Assembly: GCF_002025205.1 (NCBI RefSeq) | Contig: NZ_CP019947.1 | Span: forward strand, 1,805,501 to 1,869,500 | Direction: 5' to 3' | Length of the DNA: 64,000 bases | DNA from: Pseudomonas sp. CC6-YY-74 | Lineage (GTDB): Bacteria > Pseudomonadota > Gammaproteobacteria > Pseudomonadales > Pseudomonadaceae | Shown: positions 29,401-36,500 of the stretch, in pieces | Position numbering within the stretch: position 1 is the stretch's first letter | How the letters are laid out: the number at the start of each line of letters is the position of its first letter | Notes under the pieces: model-generated | The model's input: the letters and a program-made list of their open reading frames with translations, nothing else | The model's database searches: none | Told to the model about the DNA's origin: nothing | Program-made: the position numbers and the translations under genes

Positions 29401-32400
29401 TGAGTTCCCCCGTCACCGTGCGCAGGCCGAGTGGCGAACGCTCGTGCGGCAGCAGGGATAGCAAGTCCGCGCCTGCTGCGTGCTGCTCGGCAATCTTGAT
29501 CGAATCGAGGATGAACTGCAGATCCGAGCGGATCAGGTGCATGCCCGGGCTAGTAGTGCTCGACTCGATCGGTAGAGGAGCCACAAGGCCGGGCGCAACA
29601 CCGACGAGTACATCGGCGGTAGGTGCCGAGAAGACATTTTCCAGTACGCCATGCTGGTCTTGATAGATCGCTCTGACCCGCAGGTTCAACCCTTCCAGAT
29701 CGGGGGTCACTCTGAACGTCTGACCGACTACCGGCAAACCGCCAGGGCCGACGATGTCTTCGAAGAAGCCATCACCAGGCACCAGTTCAACCTGCCAGTA
29801 ATAGCTGACCCGACCCCTGATAGCACCAGCCGAGTCTGTGTTATCACCATCGGTCACACCGGCAATCGAGGCGGTGAGCGCCTGGCCAGACGTAGGTGTG
29901 CCGATGATTTGCACCAAGCCTCCTGGAGCCCAGTTGCCGAACTGCTGGGTCCCCGCGACTTCCGCGACAAAGTTACCCGTGCCTGGGTCGCGGACCAAGG
30001 CGCCATCGCCGAACTGCAGACGCTCGATATTGGTCAGACGATCGGTACCGTCGCCATCGATAAAAGTATCTGCGACGGTAACGGAACCGTCCGCATTAAC
30101 CGTTATGTCGTAATCAAGGACATTGCCAGTGAACATGGCGGTGTCGTAGCCGCCCGCACCGTCCATCAATTCACGGACTATCACCAGTTGGCCGGGGTTG
30201 TAGGTGCCGTTGAGCATGAGCGGGACCATTGGCTTCATGCTGTTGAAGCTGGCAATTTCTGGGCCGCTGCCATCGATGTTGGCCCGCACGCTGATGCGCA
30301 CATTCAGCCACTTGTCGCCGTCGATCAGGTCATCGCCGCCACGACCTTCAATAATGTCGCTGCCATCGCCGCCGAGGATAATGTTGCCGGCGCCGAACTG
30401 ATCGTCGGCAGTACCCAAAATGCCATCCGGGCCAGCAGCAGCAGTGCCGAGGAAGGCTCGCAGGCCCGTGATCAGGTCAATATGATTGTTGGTCAGCACG
30501 CTGCCGTAGGCACCGGCGGTGGCAATCACTGCCGCGTCGGCATGATCGCCACGCAGGTAGTCGGCGAAAGCAGAGCCGGACAAACCTTCCACTTGGGCAT
30601 ATTTGGTGGTGACTGCGGCAAGCGCCGCGGCAATCGGCGTTTCATTGAAGGCATTAGCTAAGAAGTCAACGTTCACGCCGAAGCGGCTGTCCTTGAAGGT
30701 GGCCCAGTCGAAACCGGACATGCCCTTCATTTTGTCCGGGCCAGCACTGCCGACCATGATGTCGTCACCGCCCTCGCCGATCATCTCGTCGAAGCCGCCG
30801 TCACCGAGGAACACGTCGTGACCGATCACCGAATCGGTTCCAAATGGGTCGAAGTTGTCGCCAGGCGCACCATCCTGGGAGCCAATCTCGATCCAGTCGT
30901 CGCCTTCGTTACCGGCCATCTGCACGTTCATCTTGCTGCCAAGAATGAAGTCGTTGCCTTCCCCACCTATCACCTCGGAGCTGTCCTCACCGGTGACGAT
31001 AAAGTCGTTACCACGGCCACCGATGATCAGGTTCGCACCTTGACCGCCGTGGATCACGTCGTTGCCGTCGCCGCCTTTGATCAGATCGTCACCGCCCATG
31101 TCGGTGATGATATCGTCGCCGGCGCCGCCCTGGATTTCATCGTTGCCGTGACCACCCTCGAGACGGTCATTGCCGGCATCGCCATACAGGGTGTCGTCGC
31201 CGATGCCGCCAATGAGAATATCGTTGCCGGCGGTGCCGCCGAGCACCACATGCTCACCACCGGTGTAGCGCAGGTAGTTGCTGTCCAGCCCAGCGGTCGC
31301 CGGGTTATCGCGAATCACCCACGGCATCAGCGGGTGGCCGCTGTCGGGGTCGGCGCTACCCAGTCCAGCATTGAACTGCTTGGTTTGATCGACCTCGAGA
31401 ATCAGACCAGGAGTGAGGAACAACTGACCTGGCAGGTGGGTGGCATCAGTGTTGCGCATCACCAGTTCGGCGAAGGAATTCTGCTCCAGCTCATGGACGA
31501 AATTCAGTCCCGCCAAACGGTGCAGATAGTAGAAGCGGTCGCCATTCTGCAGCGCCTCAAGCTGGGTCTCGAAGACGAAGTTGAAGGTCGAACCGAGCAT
31601 GCCGCCGAACGGCATTTTCGCCTCGGCCAGGCCACCGATCCAGAAGTCGATAGCATCGAGACCCGTGGTGGTCACACCATTAGCGCCGCTGGTCCAGGCA
31701 CCGGTGCTATTGAGGAAATCGAAACGGTCGGCCGGGGCGCCAGCGCCACCGAGCACGATAGCCGAGGCCGCCGCACGCTTACCGTCCAGTGTGGTTTCGG
31801 CGGTGATAGTCGAGTGGGTGCCGTAGGCGGCGATGAAGTTAATCAGCGATTCTGGATGTTTGATGTTCAGTACGAAATCGCCCCAACTGGTGTAGGGCTT
31901 CAGTTGTGCGTCACCCGTACCGGCATAGAACTCACGACGCGCCGCATTCAAGGACGGCACACCGGTATCTCGGCCACGGGCGATGTTGATCGCGGCGAGA
32001 TCGAGCGGTAAACCCAGGACATTATTGCGCAGGGCCTCGGTGACGAATTCGTCGATTTCGTTAGCGACTTGACGGGTCAAACCGCGGATGATCGCGCCAG
32101 CCGCCTGATCGGGAGTGGGGCCGCTGGCGGCAAACTCCAACGGATTGAGGAAGGCGGCGATCAGGCCGATCTCGCTGGAGACGAAATTCGGGTCCAGCCG
32201 GTCGATGGTTTCGAGCAACATCGAGTGACCGAAACGGTAAACCGTGTGCGCGAACTCGGCGACGATCGACGGATTGATGGTGTCATCGAAGTCAATGAAT
32301 GCATCGACTTGCGGTTGAATGGTGCGCGCAAACTCCTCGAATACGATGTGCTGATACTGCATCTCGGTGCCGAGCTTGGCGGCCTGGAACAGCCGCTCAC

Positions 32401-33871
32401 CATTCCACACGAGGGTGGATAGATTGGCAGGCACGGCAGCTACAGGCGTCAACAGCCATTGGTTGAGAAAGGCCAGGTCACCTGAGCCGAGAATCACGCC
32501 CTTGGTTTGCTCAACCAGGCGGTTGTGCTCGGAGTGGAAGATGTGGTGCACGGTGGTCAGGCCGATGTTCTCGTTAACCCGGCCATCGCCTGCGATGTAA
32601 TGCGAGTCGAGCAGTTCGTTGTCGTAGAAGCCTGCACCGACTGCCCCGCCGGCAACGGTGTCTGCATCAGGCGTAAGCATGTTGCCTGCCTGATTCACCG
32701 GCACCGCGTTATGGGCGATGTCAATCAGGAACTGGTGGCCAGTGCGCACGGCGTTGGTCAGGTCGACTGGAGCCAGCGGAGTACCTTCAACCAGCGTGGT
32801 GCCGTCGTCAGCATCGCCGAGGATGCCGTTGGGCCCAGGGGTACGTATCACTACCTGCGCATAACCGTTCGGCCCTTTGATGAAATTGCCGTATTGATCG
32901 GTAGCCAGCAGCGGCACGTTGTCAAAATCGGCGTCGGTCAGGTTAATACCGAGAAGGTCACGGGCTTGCGCCTTGACCACCTTCCAGGTGGCCATGCCAC
33001 CGATTTCCACATCGTCGGCAGTGCCGAACTTGCCATCGGCGCCGAGATCGCGGTTGGTGATCAACTTGCCAGTCGCGACCGGCTTGCCTTCAGCGTTGAC
33101 CGCATAGGCGCGCAAAAACACCTGTTGCGAGGCATGCGAACCATAAGTCTGGTTCTGGTCGACGAACGGCGAGGTGGTGTTTTCATGCTCCACGGTATCG
33201 TCGGCCGTGCCGAGAATCCCATCCGCACCAGGCCCGGCCACCTGAGTGGCCCGGGTGAGCACCATGAAGTTGGTCGGGCTGCCCGGCACATACAGCGGAT
33301 CATCCGGCTGCAGCTGCATGAACACCGTGCCATTGCCGCCCTTGGTGACCAGGTCGAGACCATGATCGAAGAACTGGCCGAAAAAGGTCATCCACTGGTT
33401 GAACGGCGCAGAGAGCCCCTCGTCCGGGGCAATGTTCGGAATAAGGAAAACATCCTTGTCGTCGGCATTTCCAAAAATGCCATCCAGCCCAGGGCTAGTA
33501 ACGGTCGAAGCGCCGTCATTACCGGCAGCTGCGGCTACTGCCGCCGGGTTATTGGCGGTCTGATCGACGATCAGGTTGCTGATGATGCGCGGCTGCGAGT
33601 CGAACACCAGTCCGCTGGTCTGGGTATAAGAGGTGCCGCCCTCCGCAGCATTGAATATCGGGGTGAGCAGCCGAGGAAATAAAGTGTCGGCTGCGCCGAA
33701 ATCCGTACGCCCGTCAATCAGGTTATTGAATGAGCCATCGACGGTGCGCAGCCCAAAACCCACCTCGGTATTAGGCAGCAAATCGATAAGGGGGGTGCCT
33801 GCAGCATGAGCTTCGGCGATCAGAATCTGCTGAAGGATGAACTCGAGGTCGGATTTAATGAAGTTGGCCAT
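23462..33871 (-). CDS. Giant secreted RTX protein with two animal-type haem peroxidase domains (copy 1)
   Basis: 3,469 residues from ATG at 33871 (MANFIKSDLEFILQQILI), preceded by GAGGAAG; the frame is open further up but without a better start. Two animal-type peroxidase domains are present. Domain 1 has the distal haem site FGQFFDHGLDL near residue 170, the catalytic Arg and Glu in DGRVNENIGLT, and the proximal His in VYRFGHSMLLETIDRLD near 545. Domain 2 has the same motifs near 1620 and 2020. Each is followed by RTX repeats of GGxGxDxxx type (for example GGIGDDTLYGDAGNDRLEGG) and Ig-like modules. Insertions of the type DGILGTADD resemble calcium sites described in the related P. putida PepA. 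The C-terminal 1,000 residues hold RTX units of 82 residues and an acidic, glycine-poor secretion tail. There is no signal peptide, so export by type I secretion is expected. It is probably an extracellular calcium-dependent peroxidase. Confidence 0.92.
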   Translation of the reverse strand: MANFIKSDLEFILQQILIAEAHAAGTPLIDLLPNTEVGFGLRTVDGSFNNLIDGRTDFGAADTLFPRLLTPIFNAAEGGTSYTQTSGLVFDSQPRIISNLIVDQTANNPAAVAAAAGNDGASTVTSPGLDGIFGNADDKDVFLIPNIAPDEGLSAPFNQWMTFFGQFFDHGLDLVTKGGNGTVFMQLQPDDPLYVPGSPTNFMVLTRATQVAGPGADGILGTADDTVEHENTTSPFVDQNQTYGSHASQQVFLRAYAVNAEGKPVATGKLITNRDLGADGKFGTADDVEIGGMATWKVVKAQARDLLGINLTDADFDNVPLLATDQYGNFIKGPNGYAQVVIRTPGPNGILGDADDGTTLVEGTPLAPVDLTNAVRTGHQFLIDIAHNAVPVNQAGNMLTPDADTVAGGAVGAGFYDNELLDSHYIAGDGRVNENIGLTTVHHIFHSEHNRLVEQTKGVILGSGDLAFLNQWLLTPVAAVPANLSTLVWNGERLFQAAKLGTEMQYQHIVFEEFARTIQPQVDAFIDFDDTINPSIVAEFAHTVYRFGHSMLLETIDRLDPNFVSSEIGLIAAFLNPLEFAASGPTPDQAAGAIIRGLTRQVANEIDEFVTEALRNNVLGLPLDLAAINIARGRDTGVPSLNAARREFYAGTGDAQLKPYTSWGDFVLNIKHPESLINFIAAYGTHSTITAETTLDGKRAAASAIVLGGAGAPADRFDFLNSTGAWTSGANGVTTTGLDAIDFWIGGLAEAKMPFGGMLGSTFNFVFETQLEALQNGDRFYYLHRLAGLNFVHELEQNSFAELVMRNTDATHLPGQLFLTPGLILEVDQTKQFNAGLGSADPDSGHPLMPWVIRDNPATAGLDSNYLRYTGGEHVVLGGTAGNDILIGGIGDDTLYGDAGNDRLEGGHGNDEIQGGAGDDIITDMGGDDLIKGGDGNDVIHGGQGANLIIGGRGNDFIVTGEDSSEVIGGEGNDFILGSKMNVQMAGNEGDDWIEIGSQDGAPGDNFDPFGTDSVIGHDVFLGDGGFDEMIGEGGDDIMVGSAGPDKMKGMSGFDWATFKDSRFGVNVDFLANAFNETPIAAALAAVTTKYAQVEGLSGSAFADYLRGDHADAAVIATAGAYGSVLTNNHIDLITGLRAFLGTAAAGPDGILGTADDQFGAGNIILGGDGSDIIEGRGGDDLIDGDKWLNVRISVRANIDGSGPEIASFNSMKPMVPLMLNGTYNPGQLVIVRELMDGAGGYDTAMFTGNVLDYDITVNADGSVTVADTFIDGDGTDRLTNIERLQFGDGALVRDPGTGNFVAEVAGTQQFGNWAPGGLVQIIGTPTSGQALTASIAGVTDGDNTDSAGAIRGRVSYYWQVELVPGDGFFEDIVGPGGLPVVGQTFRVTPDLEGLNLRVRAIYQDQHGVLENVFSAPTADVLVGVAPGLVAPLPIESSTTSPGMHLIRSDLQFILDSIKIAEQHAAGADLLSLLPHERSPLGLRTVTGELNNLYAGQSQFGAADTVFPRLLDPVFNEAEPLSPTMGGDGVTPTSYNQTSGFVQDSQPRIISNLIVDQTANNPAAVAAAAAALAQGSATVLSPGLDGIFGTADDKEVFFLPNVAPDEGLSAPFNSWMTFFGQFFDHGLDLVTKGGNGTVFIPLQPDDPLFNPAPGAPNFMVLTRATQVNGPGADGILGNADDTTHEAANTTSPFVDQNQTYGSHPSQQVFLRAYDVTPGGPVSSGRLITNRDLGDGIFGNADDNEIGGMATWAVVKAQARDILGINLTDGDVFDIPLLATDQYGNFLKGPNGFPMIVLKPEHVGGPLDLGGLFAGLAEGNPAAPVNASFAVSTGHQFLIDIAHNAVPVNGQTGAALTADADDVAGPVPDGAGGFLPQPAGTYDNELLDAHYIAGDGRVNENIGLTAVHHIFHSEHNRMVAHTKDVVLASNDVAFINEWLRTPITTLPVGQAAIDALVWNGERLFQVGKFSTEMQYQHLVFEEFARTMQPQIDLFTGPTQGYDADIDASIVAEFAHTVYRFGHSMLTETIDRLDPNFVSSEIGLIAAFLNPLAFAASGPTPDEAAGALARGMTRQTGNAIDEFVTEALRNNVLGLPLDLAVINIARGRDTGIPSFNAARREFYNMTGDSQLKPYTSWVDLLQNLKHPASVINFIAAYGTHAELLAADVNTLVEMRAVATALVLGGTAIINEGTAEQRTFDADLIAGDRLDFLNSVGAYANLANGVTTTGVDAIDFWIGGLAEAIMPFGGMLGSTFNFVFETQLEALQNGDRFYYLDRAAGLNFVTELENNSFAKMVMNNTNATHLPGLIFLTPGFILEADQSKQFNAGLGNADPLGDVMRDNPNTAGPDANYLHYTGGEHVVLGGTDGNDTLIGGIGDDTIWGDAGNDRLEGGDGNDMIRGGDGDDIITDRGGDDNIQGDGGNDVIHGGNGVNLILGGFGQDFIINGEDSTESFGGPGNDFILGSNADEQNAGNEGDDWLEGGHLDGSPGDNFDPLGLDLVVGNDVYIGSGGPDIMNGEGGDDIMVGSAGPGDKYIGASGFDWATFKDDLTGVNIDLNVRAANAAPGPVAAGILARFKEVEGLSGSKHSDILQGDDADAAVIATAGAQGSVLTNIALINGLQALLDNAIGDGINPVTSFGAGNIILGGDGSDIIEGRAGDDIIDGDKWLNVRISVRAGVDANGLPTGPEIATYDSMRPMIPLMLSGFYNPGQLQIVREILPGSGGFNFDTAAYSGLMANYTIIDRGNGNYTVIDNVGTDGVDQLSGIERLQFNDQSAVLVAGLNNEAVGLVSINDNTPEVGSLLSAGVEGVTDADNPGLGRVTGPVSYYWQADFTGTGLFENITTETGVGLETAVGKTFRVTADVSGLQLRVKAIYKDANGVLETVFSAVTDPVSPIQVNDAPVGTMLISDTTPNVGQLLTATRAFTDPDGPANPVLSFQWQSGNGGVFSNIAGATTATFTPTLALAGQQLRVRVTYTDDFGTLETVTSVATSTVLNLIVGTAGNDVLNGTAFADEIQGLGGNDTLNGLGGNDLLGGGEGNDRLNGGAGADTMVGGVGDDIYWVDHVGDQVIELTGEGIDQVRTTLTSYTLGANVENLWYYGTESFTGSGNELDNIMISGAGDDRLNGRAGADRMVGGAGDDIYWVDDAGDIVIEQAGEGLDQVRTTLTSYTLAPNVENLWYYGTESFTGSGNALDNIMISGAGDDRLNGRAGADRMVGGAGDDIYWVDDAGDIVIERAGEGLDQVRTTLTSYTLAPNVENLWYYGMESFTGSGNALDNIMISGAGDDRLNGRAGADRMVGGAGDDIYWVDDTGDIVIERAGEGLDQVRTTLSSYTLGANVENLWYYGTESFTGTGNALDNIIQGSTGNDRLNGGAGNDMLIGGGGNDIFVFGPNFGNDRIMDFDANPVGGQDLLNIAAFNLNGATFASRVAITDAGADTLVTINGADGGSITLVGVTNHTTVTIADFQLA
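23628..24998 (-). repeat. Copy 1 of a 1.37-kb near-identical block shared by the two giant genes
   Basis: Matches 36661-38031 at a constant offset of 13,033 bases; by eye I found one difference (24771 C versus 37804 T, changing Gly to Asp). The block encodes the C-terminal RTX section, including four 82-residue units spaced 246 bases apart (anchor gtgaacgactcc). Outside the block the genes differ at many positions, and even the last 55 residues differ. Confidence 0.88.
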
Positions 33872-34545
33872 GATTACTTCCTCAATGCTGACTGCAACCG
33901 GTCTAAATTCAGGCTGCAAGAAATCCACTCCGCTTTTTTGCGCAGAGACTGAAAACTCAGTTATTTCAGGTGATGCCCTCAGCCACACCGCGCTCAATGA
34001 TTCGCGGTCTTCTGTGGTCAGCTATCGAGGACGATGTCCCTGGGATGCTCTAGCCGCTCAGGCGGAGCTTTATCGCAGGTGGGGAGGCGGTCCACGGAGG
34101 TGGGCCGACAAAACGAACTTGAGGCGTACCGCCATCATGTAGGCGAGCTTGGCTCTGTCCACGGTGTTACTCCTGAGTCGTGCGTTAGCAAAACCGGATG
34201 ACGGCGCCTCTCACCTTCGCCCTGCATCCGTTAAATCAATCACGCTCCCTTCACAGCTTTTTAACGCTCCTTTAACACTCTCTAGAAAAGTTCCATACCG
34301 AGTTTCTGTCAAGGACTCGACACCAAATAATATAAAAACACACAGGCCCATTATTTTATTGTTTTTAATAGCTTTTTTATAAAATAACCATATTTATCCA
34401 GTGTGCATCAACGAGTCGACTAACCTCCAAACAGCGTCCGTTACCCGTTTACCGGGCGACTGCTCGGACCGGAAGACCTGAACAGCAGCTATATTCCGAA
34501 CCGCAGACACTGGGAGAGGCTCACCCTTGTAGCAAGGACGAGACA
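33872..34545. other. Upstream region of giant peroxidase gene 1
   Basis: About 670 bases between the giant gene start and the second IS3 copy. No gene is supported. The distal half (about 34240-34400) is AT-rich and is a plausible promoter region. The last three bases (ACA, 34543-34545) are the IS target duplication, so the IS insertion may have removed distant regulatory sequence. Confidence 0.5.
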
Positions 34546-34621
34546 GCCCCCGGTGTCAGGCTAGTTGTCGCCTCAGTGGATTTATCAAAACGATAGATTG
34601 GGGGCGTCAAAGAGAGCTGCA

Positions 34622-35122
34622 ATGTCGAGCTATTCACCTGAGCGTAAAGCTGCCCTGCTGAACAAGTTACTCCCGCCACTAAACCACTCCGTAGCTGAGC
34701 TCGCGCGCCAAGAAAGCGTCCCCGAAGCGACGCTGTATGCTTGGCGTACCAAGCTCAAAGCAGGAGGCGCAGTAGTGCCTGGAGACAAAACCAAAGCCGA
34801 TAACTGGCCCGCTGAAGCCAAGTTCGCGGCGGTGCTGCATGCGGCCACCTTGAGCGAGATCGAGCTCAGCGAATACTGTCGCAGCAAGGGTTTGTACCCT
34901 GAGCAAATCAGCGCATGGCGCCAAGCCTGCATCAGTGGCCAGCTGTCGGCCCAAGCGCAGCGTCAAGCCGATCGGGATCAGGCGCGTGCCGACAAGAAGC
35001 GCATAGCCGCACTGGAGCGCGAGCTGCGGCGCAAAGACAAGGCACTGGCTGAAACCGCCGCGATCTTGGTGCTGCGAAAAAAGATGAATGCCTTCTGGGG
35101 AAACGACAACGAGGACGTTTGA
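34622..35122 (+). CDS. IS3-family transposase OrfA (copy 2)
   Basis: About 166 residues from ATG at 34622. The protein is identical to OrfA of copy 1, with the same two helix-turn-helix segments and C-terminal zipper. It overlaps orfB by TTGA. Confidence 0.91.
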   Translation: MSSYSPERKAALLNKLLPPLNHSVAELARQESVPEATLYAWRTKLKAGGAVVPGDKTKADNWPAEAKFAAVLHAATLSEIELSEYCRSKGLYPEQISAWRQACISGQLSAQAQRQADRDQARADKKRIAALERELRRKDKALAETAAILVLRKKMNAFWGNDNEDV

Positions 35123-36177
35123 CCTCGCTGCCAGAACGGCAACAACTCGTTGAACGGTTTAACCATGCCGTCGCTTCTGGTGCGCGCAAGGCGGTGGCCT
35201 GCGCAGAGATCGGACTGTCGCTGCGCAGCCTGCAACGCTGGGCGCTGACGCCGGTGATGCTGGCCGATGTGCGCACCACCACGGTACGGCCACAGCCGCC
35301 GAACGCCCTGAGTGAGGACGAGCGCTGCACCATCCTGGCAGTGTGCAACAGCGCGCCATTCGCCAGCTTGCCGCCTAGCCAGATCGTGCCACGGCTGGCC
35401 GACCAAGGCCGTTACCTGGCCTCAGAGGCGACCTTCTACCGCGTCCTCAAGGCCGCCAATCAGCAACATCGCCGCGGCGGTCGCAGCCATGCGCCGCACA
35501 AGCACGCGGCGCCGACCACGCACAGTGCAACGAAGAGCAATCAGGTCTGGTCATGGGACATCACCTACCTGCCATCGCCGGTGCGCGGAAAGTATTACTA
35601 CCTGTATTTGATCGAGGATATCTACAGCCGCAAGGGCGTGGGCTGGGAGGTTTACGAGCAAGAAAGCGGCAAACTGGCGGCCGAACTGATGCAGCGCACC
35701 GTGCTGGCCGAGCGCTGCGTGGGTCAGCCCTTGGTGCTGCACTCGGACAACGGTGCGCCGATGAAATCGGTGGCGCTGCTGAGTAAACTCTACGATCTCG
35801 GCATCACTCCATCGCGTGGACGACCCCGAGTAAGCAACGACAATCCCTACTCGGAATCGCTGTTTCGAACCCTGAAATACTGCCCGCAATGGCCCAAGGA
35901 TGGCTTTACAGATTTGGATGCAGCACGCAGCTGGGTGCGCGACTTTATCCGCTGGTACAACCATGAGCACCGCCACAGCCGTATCCGCTTCGTAACCCCG
36001 GCACAGCGTCATCGCGGCGAGGATCAAGAGGTGCTGGCCAAGCGCCACGCGCTGTACCAGCAAGCCCGCCATCAGCACCCGCATCGCTGGTCAGGCAACA
36101 CTCGAAATTGGCAGCCTATCGGGGCTGTCACACTCAACCCAGAGAGACTGCAACCGGCACTGAGAATAGCGGCATAA
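35119..36177 (+). CDS. IS3-family transposase OrfB (copy 2, intact)
   Basis: 352 residues, full length. The DDE residues are all present: Asp in SWDITYLPSP, Asp in LVLHSDNGAPMKS, and Glu in NPYSESLFRTLKYCP, followed by the usual WVRDFIRWYNHEHRHSRI. It has four C at the site where copy 1 has three. Translation begins at TTG overlapping the orfA stop or by frameshifting from orfA. Confidence 0.93.
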   Translation: MTSLPERQQLVERFNHAVASGARKAVACAEIGLSLRSLQRWALTPVMLADVRTTTVRPQPPNALSEDERCTILAVCNSAPFASLPPSQIVPRLADQGRYLASEATFYRVLKAANQQHRRGGRSHAPHKHAAPTTHSATKSNQVWSWDITYLPSPVRGKYYYLYLIEDIYSRKGVGWEVYEQESGKLAAELMQRTVLAERCVGQPLVLHSDNGAPMKSVALLSKLYDLGITPSRGRPRVSNDNPYSESLFRTLKYCPQWPKDGFTDLDAARSWVRDFIRWYNHEHRHSRIRFVTPAQRHRGEDQEVLAKRHALYQQARHQHPHRWSGNTRNWQPIGAVTLNPERLQPALRIAA

Positions 36178-36431
36178 GAAACACGGCTGACGCGACAACT
36201 ACCTTGCAAAACGCCGACAGTTCGCTCGTACTCCGGCGTTTGGAGCTTAGGAAGGGTTGGCCGACAGCCGCATGAGCCAAATCAGAAACGACGACACAGC
36301 CATCACAGCAAAGCAGTTGAGACCTAACTCACAGCAGCAAACTCTGCAGGTTAACCTTGCTTAATCACGCCATCGACTACTTGCCAAGCTGTATCTCAGC
36401 GGAATTTCACAGACGTGGAATACTCACCCTG

Positions 36432-36464
36432 AAAAAGCGGAATGCGGCCTTGCGCCGCATTCCG
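36432..36464 (-). terminator. Rho-independent terminator of giant peroxidase gene 2
   Basis: Ten-base-pair stem cggaatgcgg/ccgcattccg with a short loop, followed on the minus strand by CTTTTTC. It begins about 37 bases after the stop codon at 36501. Confidence 0.9.
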
Positions 36465-36500
36465 TATCTACTTGTGGCTAGTTCTGCTCTGGCAGCCTCC

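Larger units (their letters stand above)
34546..36216 (+). mobile_element. IS3-family insertion sequence, copy 2 (intact)
   Basis: 1,671 bases, same ends as copy 1 and same orientation. The target duplication is ACA (34543-34545 and 36217-36219). It lies between the two giant peroxidase genes, about 285 bases after the 3' end of gene 2 in the direction of that gene's transcription. Confidence 0.94.

Noticed and set aside
25553-29461. Long open frames on the plus strand opposite the giant peroxidase genes (several over 390 codons)
   Set aside because: They lie antisense to well-conserved peroxidase and RTX codons, have odd composition rich in Val, Asp and Ala, lack ribosome binding sites and match no family. 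They arise from the GC-rich periodic codon pattern of the true gene.
33837-34142. 101-codon plus-strand frame over the start of giant gene 1
   Set aside because: It overlaps the start and ribosome binding site of the giant gene in antisense and shows no family similarity.
21183-36216. Composite transposon made of the two IS3 copies and the first giant gene
   Set aside because: Each copy has its own three-base target duplication (GTA and ACA); a unit transposition would leave a duplication only at the outer ends.
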